Positions 24,559-33,817 of a DNA stretch of 64,000 bases are shown here, piece after piece; positions within the stretch are counted from its first letter, which is position 1; each line of letters begins with the position of its first letter. Position numbers and translations under genes: made by a program. The notes under the pieces are model-generated. The model was not told the DNA's origin and did not search any database. It was given only the letters and a program-made list of their open reading frames with translations. This DNA is from Fuscibacter oryzae (GTDB lineage: Bacteria; Pseudomonadota; Alphaproteobacteria; Rhodobacterales; Rhodobacteraceae), in assembly GCF_016765795.1 (NCBI RefSeq), contig NZ_JAESVP010000011.1, positions 58,969-122,968 on the forward strand. The letters are read 5' to 3'.

Positions 24559-27500
24559 TTATTCCAGCTCGATCAGCAGGTCTTTCGCCTCGATCTGGCT
24601 GCCCGCGTGAACATGCAGCGCCTTGACCGTGGCGGCGCGGTCGGCGTGCAGGCCGGTTTCCATCTTCATCGCCTCGATCGTCAGCAAGAGGTCGCCCGCA
24701 TTGACCTTTTGCCCCACCGTCACCGCCACCGACGCAACCGAGCCGGGCATCGGGGCACCGATATGGGCGGGGTTGCCTTCCAGCGCTTTGGGCCGGGCGG
24801 CGGTCTTTGCCTTGACCGCCCGGTTCGACACGCGGATTACGCGGGGCTGGCCGTTCAGTTCAAAGAACACCTTCACCTCGCCATCCTCGCCCGTCTCGCT
24901 GACGGTTTGCAGGCGAATTTCCAGCGTCTTGCCGGAATCGATCTTGGCGGTGATCTCGTCCCCCGGCTGCATCCCGTAAAAGAAGGTGCGGGTGGGCAGC
25001 ACACGAACGGGGCCATAGGTCTTGTGACGGCCCATGTAATCCAGGAACACCTTGGGGTACATGAGATAGCCGCTGAGGTCTTCGTCATCGATGACAAAGC
25101 CATTCAACTCCGCCGAAACCTTGGTTCGCACTGCCTCCAGATCGACCGGGGGCAGCGATTTGCCGGGGCGGTCGGTCAGCGGGGCCTCGCCCTTCAGCAC
25201 CTTGGTCTGGATGCCCTTGGGCCAGCCGCCGTGGGGTTGGCCAAGGTTGCCTTTCAGCATGTCGGCCACCGAATCGGGGAACGCCACATCAACGGCGGGG
25301 TCTTCGACCTGCGCACGGGTCAGGCCTTGGGCCACCATCATCAGTGCCATGTCGCCCACCACCTTGGACGAGGGCGTGACCTTCACGATATCGCCGAACA
25401 TCTGGTTGGCATCGGCATAGGCCTGCGCCACCTCGGGCCAGCGTTCCTCCAGCCCAAGGCTGCGGGCCTGTGCCTTGAGGTTGGTGAACTGGCCGCCGGG
25501 CATTTCGTGCAGGTAAACCTCGGACGCGGGGGCCGGGATGCCGGATTCGAACGCGGCATACTGGGCGCGGACATGTTCCCAATAGTTGGAAATCTCACGA
25601 ATGGCCCCGATGTCGAGGCCGGTGTCACGGTCGGTATGGCGCAAGGCTTCGACGATAGACCCAAGGCAGGGCTGCGAGGTGCCGCCCGAAAACGCATCCA
25701 TCGCGGCATCGACCGCATCCACCCCGGCATCGCAGGCGGCAAGAATGGTCGCCGCCGCCGCACCGCTGGTGTCATGGGTATGGAAGTGGATCGGCAGGCC
25801 GACCTCTTGCTTCAGTGTCTTGACCAGTTGGCGCGCAGCGGCGGGCTTCAACAGCCCCGCCATATCCTTGAGGCCAAGGATATGCGCGCCCGCCGATTTC
25901 AGCTCCAGCGCGCGGTCAACGTAGTATTTCAGGTTGTATTTGGGCCGCGCCGGGTCCAGCAGGTCGCCGGTATAGCAGATGGTGCCTTCGCAGACCTTGC
26001 CCGCCTCGATCACCGCATCCATCGCGACGCGCATGTTTTCAACCCAGTTCAGGCTGTCGAATACGCGGAACACATCAACGCCGGTGGCGGCGGCTTGCTT
26101 GACGAAGGCCTGCACCACGTTGTCGGGATAGTTGGTATAGCCGACACCGTTGCTGGCACGCAGCAGCATTTGCGTCATCACATTGGGCATGGCCGCGCGC
26201 AGGTCGCGCAGGCGCTGCCACGGGCATTCCTGCAAAAAGCGGTAGGCCACGTCGAACGTGGCACCGCCCCAGCATTCGACGCTGAAAAGTTGCGGCAGGT
26301 TGGCGGCATAGGCGGGGGCGACGGTGATCATGTCGATCGACCGCATCCGGGTCGCCAGCAACGACTGGTGGCCATCGCGCATGGTGGTATCGGTCAGCAG
26401 AACCTTTTTCTGCGCCTTCATCCAGTCGGCAACCGCCTGCGGACCCTTTTGTTCCAAGAGGTTGCGGGTGCCCATCGCCGGTTCGGCCTTGGGTGCGGGG
26501 GCCTTGGGGGCCTTCACCTCGGCCGGGGGTTTGGGGCGACCTGCGGTTTCCGGGTGCCCGTTCACCGTGATGTCGGCGATATAGGTCAGGATCTTGGTCG
26601 CCCGGTCGCGCCGTTTCTTGAAGTGGAACAGGTCGGGCGTCGTGTCGATGAACTTCGTCGTATAGGAGTAATCGAGGAAGGTCGGGTGCTTCAGCAGGTT
26701 GATGACGAATTCGATATTCGTCGCCACCCCGCGGATGCGGAATTCGCGCAAGGCCCGGTCCATCCGCGCAATCGCCTTTTCCGGCGTCTGGGCATGGGCC
26801 GTCACCTTGACCAGCAGCGAGTCGTAATAGCGGGTGATGACGCCCCCCGCATAGGCGGTGCCGCCATCAAGGCGAATGCCGTTGCCGGTGGCGCTGCGAT
26901 AGGCGGTCAGGCGGCCATAATCGGGGATGAAGTTGTTCAGCGGGTCTTCGGTCGTCACCCGGCACTGCACGGCATGGCCGTTCAGCTTGACCTCTGCCTG
27001 AGAGGCGACGCCGGTGGCTTCGGCCAGGGTCTTGCCTTCTTCGATCAGGATCTGGGCCTGCACGATGTCGATGCCGGTCACCTCTTCGGTGACGGTATGT
27101 TCGACCTGCACGCGGGGGTTCACCTCGATGAAGTAGAACTTCTGGCTGTCCATATCCATCAGGAATTCGACGGTGCCAGCGCATTCATAATTCACATGGG
27201 CACAGATTTTGCGCGCCATTTCACAGACTTCGGTGCGCTGCTCGTCGGTCAGATAGGGGGCGGGGGCGCGTTCGACGACCTTTTGGTTGCGGCGCTGCAC
27301 GGTGCAATCCCGCTCCCACAGGTGCCAGACGTTGCCCTGCTTGTCGCCCAGGATCTGCACCTCGACATGGCGGGCGCGGATGATCATCTTTTCAAGATAA
27401 CCCTCGCCGTTGCCAAAAGCGGCCTCGGCCTCGCGCCGGCCTTCTCGGACCTTGGCTTCCAGCTCATCCTCGGACAGGATCGGGCGCATCCCGCGCCCGC

Positions 27501-27999
27501 CGCCGCCCCAGGACGCCTTGAGCATCAAGGGATAGCCAACCTCTTTCGCCTGCTTCTTGATCGCGGCGAAGTCGTCATCCAGCACTTCGGTCGCGGGAAT
27601 GACGGGCACACCCGCCTCAATCGCGACCTTGCGGGCCGAAGCCTTGTCACCCAAGGCGCGCATGGTGTCGGCCTGCGGGCCGATAAAGGTGATGCCCGCC
27701 TGATCGCAAGCCTCAACAAAGTCGGGGTTTTCCGACAAAAGGCCATAACCGGGGTGGATCGCATCCGCCCCCGCCATCTTGGCCACGCGGATAATCTCGG
27801 GGATCGACAGATAGGCCCCCACCGGCGACAGACCCTGACCGATCAGATACGCCTCATCCGCCTTGAATCGGTGCAGCGACAGCTTGTCTTCCTCGGCATA
27901 GACGGCGACCGTCTTTTTGCCCATTTCATTGGCGGCGCGCATCACGCGGATGGCAATCTCGCCCCGGTTGGCGACAAGAATCTTCTTGAACTCAGGCAT
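24559..27999 (-). CDS. pyc: Pyruvate carboxylase
   Basis: A 1146-residue single-chain biotin enzyme making oxaloacetate from pyruvate and bicarbonate. Domain order is complete: biotin carboxylase (FKKILVANRGEIAIRVMRAAN to about residue 450, with GGGGRGMR and the EVNPRVQVEHTVTEE core), carboxyltransferase (TDTTMRDGHQSLLATRMR near 540, then FHTHDTSGAAAATILAA), the tetramerisation region, and the C-terminal biotin domain with the carrier lysine in IEAMKMETG. The ATG at 27999 begins the conserved domain with GGGGAG upstream. The 145-base leader contains GCAAA/TTTGC palindromes that may bind an ScfR-type regulator. Confidence 0.97.
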   Translation of the reverse strand: MPEFKKILVANRGEIAIRVMRAANEMGKKTVAVYAEEDKLSLHRFKADEAYLIGQGLSPVGAYLSIPEIIRVAKMAGADAIHPGYGLLSENPDFVEACDQAGITFIGPQADTMRALGDKASARKVAIEAGVPVIPATEVLDDDFAAIKKQAKEVGYPLMLKASWGGGGRGMRPILSEDELEAKVREGRREAEAAFGNGEGYLEKMIIRARHVEVQILGDKQGNVWHLWERDCTVQRRNQKVVERAPAPYLTDEQRTEVCEMARKICAHVNYECAGTVEFLMDMDSQKFYFIEVNPRVQVEHTVTEEVTGIDIVQAQILIEEGKTLAEATGVASQAEVKLNGHAVQCRVTTEDPLNNFIPDYGRLTAYRSATGNGIRLDGGTAYAGGVITRYYDSLLVKVTAHAQTPEKAIARMDRALREFRIRGVATNIEFVINLLKHPTFLDYSYTTKFIDTTPDLFHFKKRRDRATKILTYIADITVNGHPETAGRPKPPAEVKAPKAPAPKAEPAMGTRNLLEQKGPQAVADWMKAQKKVLLTDTTMRDGHQSLLATRMRSIDMITVAPAYAANLPQLFSVECWGGATFDVAYRFLQECPWQRLRDLRAAMPNVMTQMLLRASNGVGYTNYPDNVVQAFVKQAAATGVDVFRVFDSLNWVENMRVAMDAVIEAGKVCEGTICYTGDLLDPARPKYNLKYYVDRALELKSAGAHILGLKDMAGLLKPAAARQLVKTLKQEVGLPIHFHTHDTSGAAAATILAACDAGVDAVDAAMDAFSGGTSQPCLGSIVEALRHTDRDTGLDIGAIREISNYWEHVRAQYAAFESGIPAPASEVYLHEMPGGQFTNLKAQARSLGLEERWPEVAQAYADANQMFGDIVKVTPSSKVVGDMALMMVAQGLTRAQVEDPAVDVAFPDSVADMLKGNLGQPHGGWPKGIQTKVLKGEAPLTDRPGKSLPPVDLEAVRTKVSAELNGFVIDDEDLSGYLMYPKVFLDYMGRHKTYGPVRVLPTRTFFYGMQPGDEITAKIDSGKTLEIRLQTVSETGEDGEVKVFFELNGQPRVIRVSNRAVKAKTAARPKALEGNPAHIGAPMPGSVASVAVTVGQKVNAGDLLLTIEAMKMETGLHADRAATVKALHVHAGSQIEAKDLLIELE

Positions 28000-28082
28000 A
28001 GGCGGCTCCCCGTCGGCCAGGTATCGACCGGGGCACTGTAAGATCGCCGCAGCGCAGCGCAAGGGTTCAGGACGCCTTAACT

Positions 28083-28125
28083 GCAAATTTTGCGACATAT
28101 TCAAGACAGGATTTGCAGTTGCAAA
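28083..28125 (-). promoter_or_regulatory. GCAAA/TTTGC palindromes upstream of pyc
   Basis: Two small palindromes of the same half-site lie 84-126 bases before pyc: GCAAA-T-TTTGC at 28083-28093 and TTTGCA-GT-TGCAAA at 28112-28125. Half-sites of this type are what I recall for ScfR/RamB-family regulators (for example PccR of Rhodobacter sphaeroides) that control short-chain acyl-CoA genes. No such regulator is encoded in the window, so the link is inference. Confidence 0.4.
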
Positions 28126-28135
28126 CCCTGTCTTG
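28102..28135 (-). terminator. Long inverted repeat downstream of the MFS gene
   Basis: A 34-base near-perfect palindrome (arms starting CAAGACAGG, a single mismatch, 2-nt centre) lies ten bases past the MFS stop codon. It is placed as a terminator for the MFS gene, but no T run follows on the minus strand, and its centre is the TTTGCA-GT-TGCAAA site, so it may equally be an operator for pyc. Confidence 0.5.
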
Positions 28136-28144
28136 CCCGTGAGG

Positions 28145-29656
28145 TCATTCGCCCTTGGGAACGGTGCGGTTGACCAGAGCCACCTCTTTGAGAACATGAG
28201 AGAAACCGAAGCCGATCAGTGCTAGCGCTACCACGATCCAGAACACCGGATTGATGGCATGAACCGCCAGCCCGGCGATCTGGGCGCGCATCTCATCAGG
28301 TAGGGCGGCCAATGCCTGCGGGCCGATTTCTCCGCCATGGGCAAGGTTGGCGTTGGCACCAAGGCCGGCCGACAGCCGGGCGGTAAAGATCGCGCCGAAC
28401 ACGGCCACTGCCAGCGACCCGCCGATCTGGCGGAACATCACCCCTGCGGCGGTGGCGGTGCCCAACTGGTGACGCGGCACGGCGTTTTGCACGGCGGTGG
28501 TGACGACCGGGAAAATGCAGCCCATGCCAAGGCCAAAGATCAGGATGGCGGCGCAGAACACCGCCGGATGGCTGGTTTCATCCAGCAGCCCCAGCCCCGC
28601 TGCCCCCAGTGCGATCAGCGCGGTGCCAACCATGGGCAGGATGCGGTAGCGCCCGGTGCGCCCCATGAACTGCCCTGCAAAGGTAGAGGAGGTCAGGATG
28701 CCCGCCGTCATCGGAATCATCATCAGGCCCGAGGCGGTGGGCGAATAGCCCTTGGCGATTTGCAGGTAGACCGGCAGAAAGGTCAGCCCGCCCAGCATGG
28801 CCGCACCCGTGGCAAAGCCGATGATGCCCGACACGGTGAAGACGTTGTTCCGAAACAGCTCCAACGGCAGAACGGGTTCGGCGGCGCGGCTTTCGATCCA
28901 GATAAAGGCGGCCAGCGCGGTAGGCACCAGCGCAATCATCGCCAGCGTTCCGGGCGCATCCCAAGCCAGCGTGCTGCCGCCAAGCGAGGTCACCAGCGTC
29001 AGCGCACCCAAGGCCACCGACAGCGCCGCAGCGCCTGCCCAGTCAATCTTGTGCTTTTGCCGTTCGGGGTTGGCGGCGAAACTGGCGGCGAAACCGGCGA
29101 TGGCGATAAAGCCCAGGGGCAGGTTGATATAGAAAATCCAGTGCCAGGATGCCGCCTCGACAAACCAGCCACCCGCCAGCGGCCCGATGACGGAAGAGGC
29201 CGAGAACACGGCGGCAAACACGCCCTGCACCTTGCCCCGGTCGCTGGGCGGGATCACGTCGCCAATCACCGACAGCGCCAGCACGAACAGCCCGCCGCCC
29301 CCCAAGCCCTGAATCGCGCGGGATGCAATCAGGAACCCCATGCTTTGTGCCAGCCCGCACAGGGCGGACCCGAACAGGAACAGCCCGACCGAGATGAACA
29401 CCATCAGCCGGCGGCCATAAAGGTCGCCCAGCTTGCCATAAAGCGGCGCCACAAGGGTCGATGACAGGATATAGGCGGTGACCACCCAGCTTAAATGCTC
29501 CAACCCGCCAAGGTCGGCGACGATGGTGGGTAGGGCGGTCGAAACGATGGTCTGGTCCAGTGACGCCAGAAGCAAAAGCAAACCGATAGAGAAAATGACC
29601 AGCCGGATAGAGCCGCGATGGCCCTGGTCCGCAACGGCGGAAGGGGAGGAAGACAT
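28145..29656 (-). CDS. DHA2-family multidrug MFS transporter
   Basis: A 503-residue inner-membrane protein with about 14 hydrophobic helices, the EmrB/QacA layout. Signature stretches are LDQTIVSTALPTIVADLGG in helix 1 (motif D1), PLYGKLGDLYGRR (motif A) and the antiporter-type segment VFAAVFSASSVIGPLAGGWFVE (motif C). It is likely a proton-driven drug exporter; the substrate is unknown. The ATG at 29656 has GGAGGA upstream. It is divergent from a MarR-family gene, and the shared 117-base gap contains a perfect 11-bp inverted repeat, so induction by the pump's substrate through MarR is the natural reading. Confidence 0.92.
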   Translation of the reverse strand: MSSSPSAVADQGHRGSIRLVIFSIGLLLLLASLDQTIVSTALPTIVADLGGLEHLSWVVTAYILSSTLVAPLYGKLGDLYGRRLMVFISVGLFLFGSALCGLAQSMGFLIASRAIQGLGGGGLFVLALSVIGDVIPPSDRGKVQGVFAAVFSASSVIGPLAGGWFVEAASWHWIFYINLPLGFIAIAGFAASFAANPERQKHKIDWAGAAALSVALGALTLVTSLGGSTLAWDAPGTLAMIALVPTALAAFIWIESRAAEPVLPLELFRNNVFTVSGIIGFATGAAMLGGLTFLPVYLQIAKGYSPTASGLMMIPMTAGILTSSTFAGQFMGRTGRYRILPMVGTALIALGAAGLGLLDETSHPAVFCAAILIFGLGMGCIFPVVTTAVQNAVPRHQLGTATAAGVMFRQIGGSLAVAVFGAIFTARLSAGLGANANLAHGGEIGPQALAALPDEMRAQIAGLAVHAINPVFWIVVALALIGFGFSHVLKEVALVNRTVPKGE

Positions 29657-29697
29657 GAATCACCTGTTCTGCGTAGGTCCCGGATGTAACGGCATCG

Positions 29698-29726
29698 CAT
29701 TTATGTGTCAACAGCACATAAATGCC
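29698..29726. promoter_or_regulatory. MarR-type operator between the MFS and MarR genes
   Basis: Perfect 11-bp inverted repeat GCATTTATGTG-N7-CACATAAATGC, 42 bases from the MFS start and 48 from the MarR start. It is AT-rich against the GC-rich background and is placed to block both divergent promoters. Confidence 0.75.
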
Positions 29727-29773
29727 AGTCGCAGGCTATTGACAGGCGCACGGGCTTCGGCCATCTGCACCCC

Positions 29774-30319
29774 ATGATCCGAACCTCTTTCCAAGAGGCC
29801 CTTGCGGCCGACCTGCGCGACAGCGGCTTTGCCCCCGAGGCGGCAGAGGCGCTGCTGGATTTCGACATCGAGAATTTCGCCTATATGCGCCGGGTGAAAA
29901 AGGGCGACATTCCCCAAAGCCTGATGGCCGAGGTGGGGACCGATATCGAGCCGATGCAGTTTCACGCCCTGTCTGCCATTGCCCGTATCGCCAGCGGTTT
30001 CGGCCGTGCGGCGCCGTCCGAGGTGACGGTGGGTCTGTTGGCCGAGGAAATGCTGGTCGATGCCTCGCGCGCCAGCCGCATCGCGTCGGATCTGGTGGAC
30101 CGGGGATTTGTCGCGCGCGCCGTCAGCCAGGAAGATGGCCGCCGTTCGGTGCTGGTGCCGACGAATCAGGGACGCGCGCTGCTGCAATCTTTCCTGCGCG
30201 CCAAATGGCGGCGCTGGATGCAGTTGTTCCGCGACTGGCCCGCCGAAGATGTGCAGGCCTTGGCGCGCCTGTTCCGCCGTTATAACGAAGGCATGCGGGA
30301 GCAGTTTCCCGCCGGATAG
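29774..30319 (+). CDS. MarR-family transcriptional regulator
   Basis: A 181-residue winged-helix repressor. The central DNA-binding part reads TVGLLAEEMLVDASRASRIASDLVDRGFVARAVSQEDGRRSVLVPTNQG, with the DxR wing typical of MarR, flanked by N- and C-terminal dimerisation helices. The ATG at 29774 is the start of the helical domain; an upstream in-frame start would run through the operator region. It is divergent from the MFS exporter and likely represses both genes at the palindrome 29698-29726. The proC-like gene starts nine bases after its stop. Confidence 0.9.
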   Translation: MIRTSFQEALAADLRDSGFAPEAAEALLDFDIENFAYMRRVKKGDIPQSLMAEVGTDIEPMQFHALSAIARIASGFGRAAPSEVTVGLLAEEMLVDASRASRIASDLVDRGFVARAVSQEDGRRSVLVPTNQGRALLQSFLRAKWRRWMQLFRDWPAEDVQALARLFRRYNEGMREQFPAG

Positions 30320-30328
30320 GGGGCTGCG

Positions 30329-31099
30329 ATGAAGCTGGGTATATTGGGGGCGACGGGCTGGCTGGGGCAGGCGCAGGGCTTGCGGCTGATCGGGCAGGGC
30401 TGGGCGGCCAGTGATCTGGTGGTGCTGAACCGTTCGGGCAAGCTGGGCGGTTATGCCGGGCATCCGGTGATCTGGGCGAAGGATGCCGCCGACCTTTGCG
30501 CGCAATCGGATGTGCTGATCCTGTCGGTCCGGCCACAGGATTTTCCGCTCGAAGGGTTCGATGCCGGTGACAAGCTGGTGATTTCCTTCATGACCGCCTG
30601 GACGCTAGCCAAGCTGTCGGCACGCTGGCCCAAAGCGCGTATTGCACGGGCGATGCCCAATGGCGGCGCGCCCTTGGGGCAGAGTTTTACCCCTTGGGTG
30701 GGCGATCTGGGCGCGGAAGATGCCGCGCTTGTTTCCCGCATCCTGTCGGCCATGGGGGCCGAGGCCCAGGTCGCGGATGAGGGGCAGTTGGATTACCTGT
30801 CGGCGCTGTCCGGTTCCGGTTCCGCCTATCCCGCCCTGATGGCGCAGGCCATGCTGGCCGATGCCCGGTCGCGTGGCCTGCCCGAAGCGGTGGCCTTGCA
30901 GGCGGTCGAGGCGGTGATCTGCGGTTCCGCCGATTTCCTGCGCGGGCGTATGGCTGAGGTCGGCGCGGTGCTGGATGATTACCGCAGCTACAAAGGCATC
31001 ACCGATGCCGGGATCACCGCCGCAGAACCGGGCCTGACCCAAGCGATTACCGACGCGCTGGCAGCGGCCACCGCCAAGGCGCAGGCGATGGGGCAATAG
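30329..31099 (+). CDS. proC: Pyrroline-5-carboxylate reductase family protein
   Basis: A 256-residue NAD(P)-dependent reductase of the P5CR family. The N-terminal Rossmann fold begins MKLGILGATGWLGQAQG, the motif VLILSVRPQDF ends the nucleotide domain, and the C-terminal dimer domain has LSGSGSAYPALMAQAMLADARSRGLP and YKGITDAGI, the proline-site signature (usually SGSGPAY). The GATGWLG loop differs from the usual GxGNMG form, and serine replaces proline in SGSGSAY, so a paralogue with shifted substrate is possible. It follows the MarR gene by nine bases. No other proline genes are adjacent. Confidence 0.82.
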   Translation: MKLGILGATGWLGQAQGLRLIGQGWAASDLVVLNRSGKLGGYAGHPVIWAKDAADLCAQSDVLILSVRPQDFPLEGFDAGDKLVISFMTAWTLAKLSARWPKARIARAMPNGGAPLGQSFTPWVGDLGAEDAALVSRILSAMGAEAQVADEGQLDYLSALSGSGSAYPALMAQAMLADARSRGLPEAVALQAVEAVICGSADFLRGRMAEVGAVLDDYRSYKGITDAGITAAEPGLTQAITDALAAATAKAQAMGQ

Positions 31100-31154
31100 G
31101 AACATTCGCGGAACGACTCTTTCCCTTTTCCCCCATATTCGCTAGTTTTGCCCC

Positions 31155-33752
31155 ATGATTGACGATGATGATCCGTTCGAGGCCGCAGTCTCCCTGTCGC
31201 AAATGGCGCTGGGCCGCAGGGCCATGCCTGCCGATGCACCACCCGAAGATTATCTTGCGGGCCTCAACCCTGCTCAACGCGAGGCGGTTCTGGCCTTGGA
31301 CGGGCCTGTCTTGATGTTAGCAGGAGCGGGTACGGGTAAAACTAAAACACTAATGACGCGCGTAGCGCATCTTTATTGGCATAAGCATGTACCCTCGGAC
31401 CAAATCCTAGCCGTCACATTTACGAATAAAGCTGCTTTGGAGATGAGAAAGCGGCTGGAAAACTCACCATTCGGTATCAAGACTCCGATGAAATGGATGG
31501 GCACATTTCATGCTGTTTCCGTAAAAATCTTGCGTCGCCATGCCGAGTTGGTTGTCGGAGCACAACCATCTAAGGTTAGTGGGCCGTCAATTAAGGTCAG
31601 AAATGATCTTAAGCCGCATAGTAACGAGGCTTTAGCGGAAATCGGCATGTTAGAGGGCGCACCAAATAGTTCGTACGAGGTGCATTCAAATACTGATCGC
31701 CTGCATCTAAAGTCCAACTTTACCATTCTAGACACCGACGATCAGCTGCGGCTGATGAAGCAGTTGATCGTGGCGGCCAACATCGACGAAAAGCGCTGGC
31801 CGGCGCGGCTGTTGGCCGGAATCATCGATGGCTGGAAGAACCGTGCACTGACGCCCGATCGGGTGCCGTCGTCCGAGGCGAGCGCCTTCAACAACCGCGC
31901 GACCGAGCTTTATGAGGCCTATCAGCAGCGGCTTCTTGCGCTCAATGCCACCGATTTCGGCGACCTCTTGCTGCATTGCGTGACTATCTTCCAGAAATAC
32001 CCCGATGTCCTGGAAAGCTATCAGCGCCGGTTCCGCTATATTCTGGTGGACGAATATCAGGATACCAACGTCTGCCAATACCTGTGGCTGCGGCTGTTGG
32101 CGCAGGCGCACAAGAACATCTGCTGCGTGGGGGATGATGACCAGTCGATCTATGGCTGGCGTGGGGCAGAGGTGGGCAACATCCTGCGGTTCGAAAAGGA
32201 TTTTCCCGGCGCGCAGGTGATCAGGCTGGAGCAGAATTACCGCTCGACGCCGCATATTCTGGCGGCCGCCTCCGGTATCATTGCGAGGAATGAGGGGCGG
32301 CTGGGCAAGACGCTGTGGACCGATGAGAAGGACGGCGAAAAGGTTCGGCTGATTGGCCATTGGGACGGCGACGAAGAGGCGCGCTGGATCGGCGAGGAGC
32401 TGGAGGGTCTGCAACGCGGCAGGGGCCATTTCGAACCCCATTCGCTGGAGGACATGGCCATCCTCGTCCGCGCCAGCCACCAGATGCGGGCGTTTGAGGA
32501 TCGTTTCCTGACCATCGGTCTGCCGTACCGCGTGATCGGCGGCCCGAAGTTCTATGAACGGCAGGAGATTCGCGATGCGATGGCCTATTTCCGGCTGGCC
32601 GTGTCGCCCGATGATGACCTCGCGTTCGAGAGGGTGGTGAACGTGCCCAAGCGTGGCCTTGGTGACAAGGCGGTGCAATCCATTCAACTGGAGGCACGGG
32701 CGCAGGGCAGCAATCTGGTCGAAGGCGCGCGGGGTCTGTTGGCGCGCAGCGGTCTGGGCGGCAAGGGCGCGGGGCAACTTCGCGGTTTCATCGACGGCAT
32801 CGATCGCTGGCATGAGGCGGTGCTGGGTGCCCGGCCCGCACTTCCCGAAGATACGCTGATCGAGCCGATGCTGCCTGACACCCCACCCGCCAATGACATG
32901 GGCCATGTCCGGCTGGCCGAAACGATACTGGAGGAATCCGGCTATGTCTCGATGTGGCAGAACGACAAGACGCCAGAGGCGCCGGGGCGGCTGGAAAACC
33001 TGAAGGAACTGGTCAATGCTCTCGAGAAATTTGATAGCCTTCAAGGCTTTTTAGAGCACGTTTCTCTAATCATGGATACTGATCGTCAGGAGGCGGATGA
33101 GCAGGTCACTATTATGACACTGCACGCAGCCAAAGGTTTGGAGTTTCCAATCGTCTTCTTGCCAGGATGGGAAGAGGGCTTTCTGCCTAGCCAGCGCAGT
33201 ATGGATGAAAGCGGTAACAAAGGGTTGGAAGAGGAGCGACGACTGGCATATGTCGGCATCACGCGCGCCGAAAAACTTTGCACCATCTCTTTCGCGTCAA
33301 ATCGTCTATACTTTGGGCGTTGGCAAAGCCAGCTTCCCAGCCGGTTCATTGATGAACTGCCCGCCAAACATGTTGAGGTGCTGACAGCGCCCAGCCTTTA
33401 CGGCGGGGGCTATGGCGCGGCGGCAGGGTTCGGGTCTGGCTACGGTTCGGCGGTCGAGGACCGGGCGACCAAGGCGGATGTGTATAACTCGCCCGGCTGG
33501 CGGCGCATGCAAGAGCGCAGCGCCGCGCGCCCGGTCAGCCAGCCGCGAGAGGCGCGGGGCATGACGATCGATGCCGTGGCCCTCAGCGCCTATGTCATCG
33601 GCGACCGGGTGTTTCACCAGAAGTTCGGCTATGGCGAAGTGATGGGGATTGAAGGCGACAAACTGGATATAGAATTCGACCATGCGGGCGCGAAAAAGAT
33701 CGTGGCGCGCTGGGTGATCCCGGCGCATCAGGTTTCTGACGTGCCGTTCTGA
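31155..33752 (+). CDS. UvrD/PcrA-type ATP-dependent DNA helicase
   Basis: An 865-residue superfamily 1A helicase. Motifs in order: Q motif LNPAQREAVLA (about 37), Walker A LAGAGTGKTKT (55-65), motif Ia TFTNKAALEMR, Walker B ILVDEYQDTN, motif III CVGDDDQSIYGWRGA, motif IV VIRLEQNYRST, motif V MTLHAAKGLEFPIVFLPGWEEG and motif VI EEERRLAYVGITRAE; the C terminus ends in a Tudor-like domain for RNA polymerase contact. Two tracts (about 31310-31735 and 33010-33320) have only 45-50% GC and non-preferred codons, while the rest matches its neighbours. Residues about 135-185, inside the first tract, look inserted relative to other UvrD proteins. It acts in repair and unwinding of stalled forks. Confidence 0.94.
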   Translation: MIDDDDPFEAAVSLSQMALGRRAMPADAPPEDYLAGLNPAQREAVLALDGPVLMLAGAGTGKTKTLMTRVAHLYWHKHVPSDQILAVTFTNKAALEMRKRLENSPFGIKTPMKWMGTFHAVSVKILRRHAELVVGAQPSKVSGPSIKVRNDLKPHSNEALAEIGMLEGAPNSSYEVHSNTDRLHLKSNFTILDTDDQLRLMKQLIVAANIDEKRWPARLLAGIIDGWKNRALTPDRVPSSEASAFNNRATELYEAYQQRLLALNATDFGDLLLHCVTIFQKYPDVLESYQRRFRYILVDEYQDTNVCQYLWLRLLAQAHKNICCVGDDDQSIYGWRGAEVGNILRFEKDFPGAQVIRLEQNYRSTPHILAAASGIIARNEGRLGKTLWTDEKDGEKVRLIGHWDGDEEARWIGEELEGLQRGRGHFEPHSLEDMAILVRASHQMRAFEDRFLTIGLPYRVIGGPKFYERQEIRDAMAYFRLAVSPDDDLAFERVVNVPKRGLGDKAVQSIQLEARAQGSNLVEGARGLLARSGLGGKGAGQLRGFIDGIDRWHEAVLGARPALPEDTLIEPMLPDTPPANDMGHVRLAETILEESGYVSMWQNDKTPEAPGRLENLKELVNALEKFDSLQGFLEHVSLIMDTDRQEADEQVTIMTLHAAKGLEFPIVFLPGWEEGFLPSQRSMDESGNKGLEEERRLAYVGITRAEKLCTISFASNRLYFGRWQSQLPSRFIDELPAKHVEVLTAPSLYGGGYGAAAGFGSGYGSAVEDRATKADVYNSPGWRRMQERSAARPVSQPREARGMTIDAVALSAYVIGDRVFHQKFGYGEVMGIEGDKLDIEFDHAGAKKIVARWVIPAHQVSDVPF

Positions 33753-33817
33753 CGGACTTAGCCGGTTGTTAAGGCTTGCCTCCTAGCCTGTAGGCGGAAT
33801 CGTTTACGGGTCATTTT

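Noticed and set aside
24607..28041. Very long open frame on the plus strand opposite pyruvate carboxylase
   Set aside because: It is the antisense shadow of a high-GC gene; its translation is rich in Arg, His and Gly with no family similarity, while the minus strand encodes a complete pyruvate carboxylase.
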